From assembly GCA_024449915.1 (NCBI GenBank), contig JAMZAV010001269.1, forward strand, positions 62,001 through 126,000: DNA of 64,000 bases, in the 5' to 3' direction. A model generated the notes under the pieces. The model was given only the letters and a program-made list of their open reading frames with translations, was not told the origin of the DNA and ran no database searches. This DNA comes from Sweltsa coloradensis. Its lineage: Eukaryota > Arthropoda > Insecta > Plecoptera > Chloroperlidae. How positions within the stretch are numbered: the stretch's first letter is position 1; each line of letters opens with the position of its first letter. Below are positions 1 through 10,800 of the stretch, one piece after another. The translations under genes and the position numbers were made by a program.

Positions 1-247
1 GTGATTGTTTGGACATCTAAAAAAATTAGTCACGTCAAAGAGTTTTTCCCAGTTTATTTAAATGCAATCAGAGGACAACCGTTAGTGTAAATTAAAGTAG
101 GCCTACACTTGGCAAAATTGTTAATGCTTTACATATATGAGTTATGACTATTAACTCCAGAAATGATTCAATTTTTTAAATTGTAGCCAAATCCTAAGTC
201 TAAATTTGCAGTATAATAGGCCTACTACAATATTTATTAATATTTAA

Positions 248-370
248 TACAATTCAGAAGTTTAAAAAATCCATCCCAACCAGGGTTCGAACACGGGTCT
301 CCCACATTCCAGGTAGGCACCTTAGCCAACTAAACCACCGAGACGGTAACTTTTTAACTTCTGAATTGTA
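248..370 (-). repeat. tRNA-like cassette between inverted repeats (copy 1)
   Basis: 15-bp perfect terminal inverted repeat TACAATTCAGAAGTT (248-262 and 356-370). Between them, on the minus strand, is a tRNA-like sequence with A-box-like GGTGGTTTAGTTGG and B-box-like GTGTTCGAACC. A 7-bp acceptor-type stem (CGTCTCG with TGGGATG, using G-U pairs) can form. A tRNA gene proper has no such flanking inverted repeats. Related copies lie near 952, 40.3 kb, 53.3 kb and 56.2 kb. Confidence 0.75.
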
Positions 371-399
371 GTTGCATTATAGATCTGAATGGATGGAAC

Positions 400-782
400 T
401 AGGGATGCACATCTTTACTTTTTTCATTATCAAATCGATATTATAGCCTGTTCCCACCTAACCTCAAATGGAACCTCAAGTGTGGCAAGTGTAAGTCAAA
501 ACAATTCAATTGCACTCCTTTCCTGCCTCGCTGTCAACAATGTCATGTGTTTGGCTTCCGTTATCGATTGATATCTCATTTCCAAACATAAATGTCGAGT
601 GTGACACCATCAGCCCAGCCAGTGGATGGCAGATAATCTCCGTCTTTAGAGTTTGGTTCGTACCACAATTGACCAATTACTTGATATTTCGATAATCGAT
701 AATGAATTTTGGTTATCGATAATCGAAATTATATCCATTATTGAATATCGATCGATAATATCGATTATCGTGTACATCCCTA
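400..782. mobile_element. hAT-like non-autonomous element
   Basis: Ends TAGGGATGCACA and TGTACATCCCTA are inverted repeats of the kind seen in hAT elements. The flanks are GATGGAAC and GATGGAGT, an imperfect 8-bp target-site duplication (6 of 8). The right part is a quasi-palindrome of ATCGATAATCGAT words. No transposase is present. Confidence 0.7.
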
Positions 783-889
783 GATGGAGTAGTAGGGCCT
801 ACTGCAACAAATATCTGTTGCCTTTGAACTGACCAAACAAACATTATTTATAATGTCATTCCTAAAGCAGGTATGAGTTTCTCGATTTC

Positions 890-1065
890 GTTAGTCGGGA
901 AACACTCCCATAGGTGGAACTGTTAATAACAATATAGTTTAATACAATTCAGAAGTTAAAAAATCCATACCGACCGGGGAATTGTATCAAATATACACGG
1001 GATCCTCCTATCCTACGGCAGTGTTTCCTGACGAACCAAATCGAGAAATACAATATTTATGTCCA
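890..1065. repeat. Foldback fragment of the TACAATTCAGAAGTT family
   Basis: Left arm CTCGATTTCGTTAGTCGGGA with AACACTCCCATAGGTGGA, then TACAATTCAGAAGTT, a truncated tRNA-like 3' part (ATACCGACCGGGG), and a right arm with GTGTTTCCTGACGAACC and AAATCGAG. The same arms flank copies at 53.4 and 56.1 kb. Confidence 0.6.
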
Positions 1066-1389
1066 CTTTTGAAAGAAAATCTACTGTTATGTTGCTCGAA
1101 AACTGTTTCCCACTTAAACCACAATCACCTTCCTCACCCCACAACGATAGACAATAATATGATTACCTACCATAAAACGACCAATTACAGTTGCACATTC
1201 AATCTCGTTAGTTACAAAAACATAAAAGCGCACTGTATTATTTCAGTGTCTTCTCTTGCATAATCAACATGTTATCAACACGTCCATGGTCTAAACATTG
1301 TTGGAGTACGTGGGTATAAATAACGATGAATCCCTGATGCAAACTAGGCCTTAGAGATCGTTTGTGCACACAAACACAATACCATATAA

Positions 1390-1395
1390 TTTATT
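1390..1395 (-). terminator. Candidate poly(A) signal of DCUN1D
   Basis: AATAAA on the minus strand (TTTATT on plus), about 300 nt after the DCUN1D stop codon. It is the first canonical signal I see downstream in AT-rich DNA, so chance occurrence is possible. Confidence 0.4.
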
Positions 1396-1694
1396 GCATT
1401 CAATGCCACTTAAACAAAACAAAACAGCAATTTGTTTGTACTATATAATATTGATTTCCCAACCCTAGTTTGAGACTTGCCAACTATTTTGATATATATT
1501 ACAAGGCAGTTTAATTGTAGGTAGTAGACTATCCTATTAGAACAAAAAGGAAGAAGAGACACATTCGTAAACTTACTCTATTAGAAAAAAGGTATCACAT
1601 AAAAAAAACATTCTTATAACAAATCCAATACCGAGACCTGTAATATACGATCTCGGTGTGCAGCAGTTTGTCTGTAAACAACACGGCACTGGGG

Positions 1695-1877
1695 TTAGAC
1701 TTGCGTGCTGTGTGGCGTCTGCTTTCCCACGTACGGCTGGGCGTATTCCACAAAGTCGTCGATTAAAACGGGCCACGCGCCCTCTTCATCGTAGTTAGAC
1801 AGGTCATCGTTGATCATCAACGCAAAATCTAGTAACAGGTTCCACGTATCCTTCGGTATAGATCGCTTGTGGTGTTC
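1695..1877 (-). CDS. DCUN1D1: DCUN1D coding exon 5 (PONY C-terminus and stop)
   Basis: Starts after acceptor TTTTTTCCCCAG with [18 protein letters not shown], contains [19 protein letters not shown], and ends [12 protein letters not shown] before the stop. It is the most conserved part of the family, the surface that contacts cullin. Confidence 0.96.
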   Translation of the reverse strand, partial: EHHKRSIPKDTWNLLLDFALMINDDLSNYDEEGAWPVLIDDFVEYAQPYVGKQTPHSTQV

Positions 1878-4800
1878 CTGGGGAAAAAAGTATTGCATAG
1901 TCACACTTGCAGCCCACATCCAGTGAAGGGGCTTCTTTCCATCCCTAGAATAAAGTGAACTTAAAAGTAGGGATGTCGACGGGTACCGGTTACCCACCCG
2001 ACAACGTCCAATACCCGTTTACCCATAAAACCCGGTTCCTGAATTGAGGTGTCACATTGTAGGCCGAAGATCAATGAAAACATGCGCTTTCTCATACCTT
2101 TTGTGCTTGGCGGCATTTTTCTTTTGATTTATTGTCCTTTGTTCATGCCGCCATCTTCCTTGTGGGTGTGTTATGAATATGCCCCTCACCCTGCACCTTA
2201 CCACTCGCACGATCTTCCAGAAATTTATTGCTACCGTGTTTATACCATAATGCCAACAGCCAAACATCACTATGTATCCAATCCAATTTGCTACAAGTTA
2301 AACTTGGTGATAATTTAAATTAAGCACAAAGGAATAGAGATAATGCAGAGGCTGGCATTTCCTTATCTTACTAACAAGCCAAAATTATCTGCTTGCCAGC
2401 CAGTGCATTCCAGCTGCAACCCCCCTCCCCGCGCCTACGCATCGTGACCTTGACTAGACTGAGACAAGATATAAAGCAGATGCAAGGAACAGGGAGCGAT
2501 ATCTTAATGGCCTGCTCTTGTTCGGAAGTCTTCTTCTTCTTTTCATATGCCCGCATTTTTGGCTTACTGGGCCATCATGCATTTCCTGGTTTTCCAGTAG
2601 AGACAGGTTTCTTTTTCCTCATAGTTCATGCCGAGCGGAAGGGCATCAATTTCGTCTTTAAGACTTGAACATCTCATCAGATGCTCTCTGTTCTGTTCTT
2701 CCTTCCCACATAGACCGCAGGTACTGCTATCAGTGATTCCTATCCGATGTAGGTGCTTTGCAAGCAGATCATGTCCTGTTTGAAGTCTAAACTGTGCAGT
2801 AGCTGTCCGTCTATTTTCATGATGTTTGACCTTTCCAGTAGTTATATTTTGCCATGCTTTTCCTTTCCCTTTATCAATCCCTCTTTTTGCACTCTCCTCT
2901 TGGTTGCTGTGCTAAGATGTGCCATTACCAATGAATGTGACAGATTCTTGACTACTTGGGGCATTTTGCTGCCTCTCTTTGCCAGGTAATCTGCCTTCTC
3001 AATACCATACACTTCACAATGTGCTGGAATCCATTGCAGCACTACCTGTCTGGCATCATAATAAAGCCTTAGCAGCAGTACCTTGCATTCTTTCACCTCA
3101 TTATCCACCCTCTCTTTACATACAATGGCCTGAATTGCTGTCTTTGAGTCCGACATTATCACTATTTTCTTATCTTGATGTTCACTTATCTTCTCCAATG
3201 CCAACTTTATGGCCTTCATTCACCATCGTAATTGCTTGCATTTTTTCCTGCTGCCCAGGAGTGTTCAAACCACTTACAATACACACCAGCCCCAGCCATG
3301 CCCTCCCCAGGTGAGGCAGACCCATCAGTGTATACATGCAACCATTCCTCTTCCGGATATTGCTTACGAATGTATTCAGTTGTACATCTCCTTAACTCCT
3401 GTTTGTTGTACTCACTCTTCTTCCTCTCCAACCCATCCACTGTCAAAACATGATGTACATCCACATGGCCACTCTGATGTTAGGTTTTGGTAGTTCCATT
3501 CTGGTACTTATCATTGTAGTTCCTAGCAAATCTTTTTTAATCTCTTCTGCAGCTGTTATGAAAGTCTTTTGAGTTTTCAGCTTCTCGTATGGTACCTCTT
3601 CCACGTCTCCTCATCCAACCTAAGCAACTTTTCATGTAGACTGCCAGCTGCCATACGTCTTCTAAGTTCCAAAGGCTGTGTATTACCGTATTGTTCCGAA
3701 TATAGCGCGATGTTTTTTTTCCGAAAATACAATCTCAAAAACAGCACTCGCGTTATTTCCGCGCGCTTGCATTTGAAATAGCGCCTGAACATAGGCCACG
3801 CCTCTATACAACTCCCGCGCATAGTCTGCTGCGCTTCGCCCCGCCCACCCACTCGAAGCCACTGAACTCGGCCGAACCTTGGGCGAAACTGTCTGCTAGT
3901 CGTCAGAATCTTTAGCCGTGATCACATCGTGACCTAGCTTGACCTACATAGATTTTGTTCGTCGGGGTTGTCTATCTACGTTGCTAAGAGTCTACGTAAC
4001 GTAATAATGAGTGATGAAGGAGAAGATGAAATGGCTCAAGATGAACAAATGAAGACTGCTGATCGCGTGGAAAAGAAAGGTTCCTCTGCCTTACAATCAG
4101 CAAGGGATTGCGAAGGAGCTAGGCCTAGGCCTACGACCATAGATACTAGGGCCTAGTATAACCCCCATCCCCACCCCCCCCCCCACGACGTAAACATTGA
4201 AGACCAGGAATCAGACTGGTGAACTGTGGTTGACATGTGAGCTTGTGCTTGGCCCTACCCTGTAAAAAAACCATAGGCCTAGGCCCTAACATTGTGCAAA
4301 ATGTTTTGTTGTAAGTGTTTTCATGTACATTTTAATTTAATTTAATTTTTTTATTTTTTCTTGAAATGATTCTGAAAAATTGGGGGTCGTGTTATATTCG
4401 AGGTCGTGCTTTATTCGGAACAATACGGTAGTTAGTGCCTCCATTGCAGCAATAGGTGTTGATTTCACTGCTCCTGTAGCAATCCTCAGTGCCTGGTTTT
4501 TGCACTCTATCCAAGGTCTCTTGTGCATTCTTAGGTGCTGTAGTGAGTAATGCACTTCCGTATTCAAGTACAGGTCTAATATTATGTTTCGTACGTAGTG
4601 GCAAGTACTTCTGTACGGGCACCCCAGTTCACCCCGGCGACTCTTTTCATTAATTTAAGTCTGCTTTTTGCCCTTCACATATTTTCTCTATATGTTTAGC
4701 ACCTGTCATCTTCTGGTCCATTGTCATACCCAGGTAGCATGGGTTCTCTTCCTTGTTGATGATCCCACTTCCATACTCTAACTTGAACTCGGGCACCGTT

Positions 4801-7800
4801 CTTCCAAGGGTGTGATAGTCGTACACCGTCTTTGTCATATTAACTTCCATCCCATTCATTTTTGACCATTCTTCTAGTGCCTTTAAAGCTTTGTTCATTT
4901 CCCGTTCCATGTCCTCTTTGTTATTACCTGTATACCATAGTACCACATCATCTGCATACATTTTAAGCTTAACCTCACTTCTGTCTTGTATACACATAAC
5001 AAAAACTTGTAGAAATACAGCCAAACCTTACACACTCAAAAGGAATGAGATCTAAAAAAAGGGCCAAGCTCATCTACCCTTCCACATAAACGTACAGTGT
5101 CCCATAACAGCATCCTCGAAAAGCTTTTCAAAATAGAATTTGCGATTATTAATTTAACGTAATAGTTTATCAAAGTTCTTTTTTTTGTAATTAATTTAAA
5201 CGTAAACATGCAAATTCTATTTTGCCAAGCTTTTCGAGGATGCTGTTATGGGACACCGTACGTTTATGTGGAAGGGTAGATGAGCTTGGCCCTTTTTTTA
5301 GATCTCATTCCTTTTGAGTGTGTAAGGTTTGGCTGTATTTCTACAAGTTTTTGTTATGTGTGTGATCTCATTACTTTTTCAAGTTCCATTACAAAATTAT
5401 TTGCTAAAATATAATATTTTTATCAAAGTTGATTTAAATTCTATGATATTAGCAGTAACAATATAGGATGTAAAATATCTAGACCCGGATTCATGTACAT
5501 CCTGGGTATAGGTGGTATAACCATGGTATAACGACGGTATAAGGACTGGACCCCAATTCTTGAGTTCGTGGGAGATGAGTTGAAAACGCAATTTGAAAAC
5601 GAAGTCGTTTTCGTTTTCGAAGGAATTGGTATTCTTGAACGGTATCGTGGAAAACGTCATGGGTTGTGAGTTGAAAGCATTGATATTAAACCCTATGGTT
5701 GAAAGAGTATCACGAAATCCAAACACTTTAAAAAGATTTGCGTATAGCAAAGAGCTCGAAAAAGTTCTATATTTATTCTAGATGGCAGTGCCTTCATAAA
5801 CGCGGGCCAATCGAAAGACAAGTTGTATGAAATGATTTGATTGTTGCAATTATGTAAACAAACAGTTGAGCAAGTTCATATCAAAACAATGTTGTGCTGG
5901 CATAGGGTTGGCTAGGCTTGTCAAACATGTAATGTAAGTATGAATTTTACTAGTCCTATAGCCAAATGGAACTTTAGACCTACACTGTTGTATTATAAAT
6001 AATTTTCTACATCTGGGCCTAGGCCAGGGACGGTTTCTGATTTGTTTTATGAGAGTATAATGACACCTTTTCTCGTTCCACACAAAGAAGAAAATTTTTA
6101 AATGTCCGCCATTTGTTTACGTATCGCACTTTCCCGCCTAACTCTGCTTATACCGTCAACAAGTGTCAAGTAACTATGGTTACTTGTTGATTATATGCCA
6201 AGTGTTTAAGGCTTATTTTAAAACCTTTATTTGGAAGCCTTCCAACAAACTTTTTCAACTTTTTTTTTCAAAAGAGACTATCATTCTATAACCTTAATGT
6301 CCATGTAAAATATGAACATTGTAGCCCCACCCGTCTGGTCAGAATCGCGGGCCGACGTATTAGATGTTAGCAGTAGCTAGCAGTAGCTAGCAGTAGCTAA
6401 CATCCTTAAAGTGATTTTGAGCATGTTTGAAGACATTTTTTCACCAAGAAGGAATGGTCGTACCCCAATAAAATTTGGCATGTGTTGTCAGGTACCTAAA
6501 TCCCCTCGATTGTGATAGTTTTCAAGTTCACATCACGTTACATGACGGCTGGGTAACACCTCGAAATCACCCCAACTCTGCTTGGTGTATAAGGTGCTTG
6601 AGTGTGTAGCGCACCGCGGCTTGGCTGCGGCGCCCTAACGGGCACCTAGATACTTTGCTAAATCATCAATATATTATATGATAAATAAGGTTGGACTTAA
6701 AACAGCACCTTGTGGCACTCCTGTCTTAGTCTGTCTATAGCGAGATTTCTTGTTGTTATACCTTACTCCAATAAAACGTTGGCTTAGAAACATTCTTGTC
6801 TATCTAGCTATGTTCTCTGGTACTTCAAGATTGTTCATTTTCTCTATGAGTTTATTGCGATCCACCAAGTCGAATGCCGACGTAAAGTCAATGTAAGTCA
6901 CCAAAGTGGACATCTTCATGCTAAAACCTTCCTTTACATCTTGCTGTAAGTATGCTATTTGATCTATGGTACTTCTATTATTGCGGAAGCCCGCTTGATG
7001 TGGTGACAGTACATTATTTGCTTCTAGATAAGATTGTAGCCGGAAGTTCACCATATGTTCCATTAGCTTGGCCACCATGCTTGTTAACGATATGGGTCGG
7101 TAGCTTTCCACTTTACTGCCATCTTTGCCTTTCTTCATCTCTGCCTTCGGAAGTGATTGTGAAATAACTACTTCTTCAGCAATGCATGTCAAAGGCCAGC
7201 ATAACATCTTGGTTTACGATATTGATGAGCGCGATTCTTAGCAGTTCATTAGACACCCCACTCGATATTTTTGCGTTAATAAAATTGGGTTTTGTCGTCC
7301 CTACTTAAAAGGAACTACAGGTACAGGTTTACTCTCTTGCCTTTGTTATTCAAATGTAAAAATAATCTTAAAACTATGTGACTCCTGAAAAATTAAAGAT
7401 AGGCCCAGACCTAAATTAGGGACGACATTGATTCCAAAATATTGGAATCGATCATTGTGACCTAAGAATCGATTCCCAAGAAAAAACTTTTTAATTGTAT
7501 GCAGTTATTTTGGTGTTCATTTTCCGCGGAACCCATGATACGCAGCGATATTTCTGCAGAGCCCGTGAAGGCATGTCTCGCCCGCTTTACGTCACGAAAT
7601 GATGTATTTCGCAACGTTGCGTCATAGCCTGTTGACCGTACTGCCTGCCTTTGTGTACGATACGGCGTCAGCGGGAGAGGGGGGAGCAGTAGACACGTGG
7701 TTTATCGCTCTCCCATGCTCCAAAACACGACGCGCGAACGTTTAAATTGCCTAGAGAGAAATCGATTCCTCCAATTTAGAACCGATGCAGACAGGAATTG

Positions 7801-10800
7801 ATCCGGAATTGATTAATCGATTCTGCCATTTCATCCCTTCTAGCCTAAATGCATTACAGGGTGTACCGTGTGCCCTCAGCCTGACAGTAGAGTCAACCGG
7901 TTCTAAACAGATTCTTTTACAATCCAGATCCAGTTTTTGAACTGGTTTGATCCTTAGTAAATAAACGACTACAAAGCAGCTGCTTTTACCTTGGGATTAA
8001 GAGGCTTGCGTGCGGACGCTCAGCATCTAGTGCAGTATTTTCGTACGTTTCAAATTACATGGAGGGAAATCGACATGCTCTTGTTCTGTTTTAAGCTTTC
8101 ACCTAACAGACTAAATAAATAGGCTACCTATTTCTCGTGAGTAAATAACTCTTTTTTTCATTTGTCATATTTTTTTGGGCTAGCCCTCAAAATCCATACA
8201 AAATTGCAATTTCTGGTTGATATTTAAAAATTGTGTGACTAAACAAGGCTTATTTTAAAAAAAACAAAAAACAAGCCATGTTACGAGGATTTGCATCACC
8301 TTTCTGAGTATACACAAAAAAATCTTAGCAAAATGAAGGCATAGTTTGAAAAGTATGAACACACATTTTCGGCTCAAATTTTAGCATTTCCATGCTAATT
8401 TCGTTGAGATTTCAAACTTTGTTCAGTCAAACACAATGCTGTTAACTTTTCTACTGAAAGTTAGGTGATGTTCACCTCACCCACCTTGAGAAACCTGCAC
8501 CAGAGATCTAAAAACTTGAACCGCCCCGGAAGTACAATGTTCCAATATATGATGGCCACTTCTAGGTCGATGCCCTTCTGCTCCGCATCCTTGGCGTAGT
8601 TAAACGTGAAGTGGTAGAAATCTTTAAACTTCATTATGTCTTTTAATTCGTGGTCTAAGGACGACAATCGCCCTCTCAGCTTTTCTATGCAGTCAGTTCT
8701 GAGAACACAAAGATCCAAATTAATAAATACTAGTATATTTCTTTACTCCCATTTTCAACATAAGTTGGGTCACGGGGTGGCTAACCACCTGTTTTCTTGA
8801 GCACACAGAGTTTATCAACTCCGGCTAAAATTAATAATATAAAATCCCTAGATGCCAGCCATGGGGTAGAATGGGGATCAGTGACAAACGGTGTCAAAGC
8901 ATGTGTGATGCGAAGACAGACATAACATTGCATGCATTTTGCATAGGCCTATGGTAGGCCTACCTAACAAAGATGGCATCATAATGTTTCACTTCTTTGA
9001 AGTGTTTTTGGTTTAGCCTACCTAGGTAGGTCCTACCTACTTCAACTTTTCATAATAAAAACGTTGCCTAGGCTTACATGCACATAGTAAAGGTCTATTG
9101 ATTGATAAATAATAATAATATGCCTAGGCCTACATAGGGTAATACAATTTAAAAGTGTTTCGATGTAAAAATTGAAAAGGTAGGCCTAACGGTTAAATTA
9201 GCCAAGATATTACAAGTACCGGTACAGATTTACCAAATTTGCACATTAGCATACCAATTTACCTTTGAGCAAAATTTCTGTTAAGTGGCAGGTTACACTG
9301 ATTTCCCAGTTCCCACTCAATTTTAGCAAGCAAAGCCAATGTTTGAAACACAAAAAGTAGGCCCTACTGCAGGGTAGCGTAGGTAGCTATTTAGCCTCTC
9401 CCCTAGGCCAAAAATATTATAAAATGCCGTTATTGGAACGATATTATGATGTATCCATTTTCCATCTCAAATGTATTAATTGATGTCAAATTACATTAAA
9501 CTTTTAATATCAGCTGAACCTAGTTAAAAAATTAAAATAAAATTATCTCCTCAAAATTATTTTTCAAACTTTAATTACTCAGCATGTAGCAATATCATCG
9601 GTAGGGTACAAACTAGTAGGCTAACTACAAACTTGTACCGTCTTATTTGCCTGTGGATAAATAGGGGAATGAATGAGCCAAAATGTTGGTCCTGCTAGCT
9701 CTACAAGAAAAATGTGCGTACAAAAAAAACAAATTTGATCTAATTGCCCCATCTAACTTTTAAGGCATGAAACGCCACTGTAGATACCTAGGACCTAAGT
9801 TTAATTACTAGGCCTATTTCACACTCGCTTAGTAGTGCATCTCTCGTAGTGCATCTAGGCCTATCTGTAGGGCCTACAATAGTAGGCCTACATGATCAAG
9901 ATGAAATAAAGAATTATTATTATACGGTAGGCCTACCCTAGTTCTGTCATTCCACTCATAAATTCTTCTCTTGAAAATTCACACTGGGCCGCAGCACGAA
10001 ACTTCCATGCGATGATTAGCACAATTATAGAATCGTGCTTGAGATTCAAATCTTCAAGAAACCTGACGATTCCGTCACCGGTCATCTTGTCGGGTTCACT
10101 TGGATCTGCAAATATTGAGAAACAAATTGTTGTCAGACGCAAACACGGTAAAAGAAACTAGACCCCTTACACTCCACATGGACCCAATGTAAGTAGGCCC
10201 ACACAAGCCAAAGGTGGTAATTTTCCCCAAAGCTGCCTCGCCACAAAAATGTCTAAAAAATGTTACCTGAGTACATAAATATTAAATATCAAGCCTAGTT
10301 GTTTAGACGAAGGAGCGCAGTGCCCAAGTCTTACCATTCAACACAAACGAGACCGGACCTGGGTTTGAACCCAGATCTCCCACCAGGGGCGACGAGTATA
10401 GCCTACATTCCGTTCCCGACTATACTTCAAATATTTTGTTTTGCTAATCCTAGATCTGCTATCCTATAGGTAGGGCTATGGATGAGGACAGGCTTAACTA
10501 GGTAAGCCTAGGCCTACTTAAACAGGCTTGAAACTGAAACTTCCGTCGACGTCGTCCGAGATAGCAACCTGTCTAGTGTCTAGTCCAGACTGGATGTGAT
10601 ACTAATAATTTCAGTTGTCCACACGTTTCTTCCCGTGCAAGGATGGTTCATATGACTCAGTCGTAGGGTTGTGTAGTGCCGTGATTGGTTGTTTCGCGTG
10701 GGTGTGACTGAGGCGAGTAGGAGTCGTTGGGGCGCGGTGGGGAAGAGGGGTAGTGAATTGCAGACGACAAAAACGTTAGTCACTACGTATACCACAGCAG

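Larger units (their letters stand above)
2640..7275 (-). mobile_element. Degenerate non-LTR retrotransposon (RT, RNase H, CCHC), nested insertions
   Basis: Read on the minus strand from 7275 to 2640, successive pieces give the fingers and palm of a reverse transcriptase, the YADD active site, the thumb-side [20 protein letters not shown] region, an RNase H with YTDGSA, and a C-terminal C-x2-C-x4-H-x4-C type motif ([17 protein letters not shown]). This order is that of RNase H-bearing LINE-type ORF2 proteins (I/Jockey-like clades). ORF1 and endonuclease are absent, so it is 5'-truncated. Frameshifts, stops and two insertion zones (3686-4428 and about 5009-6640) make it a pseudogene. It lies in the last DCUN1D intron, same strand. 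Confidence 0.88.

Noticed and set aside
2371..2668. Open frames on both strands at 2.4-2.7 kb
   Set aside because: No family similarity. The right part is the degenerate C-terminus of the retrotransposon in another frame.
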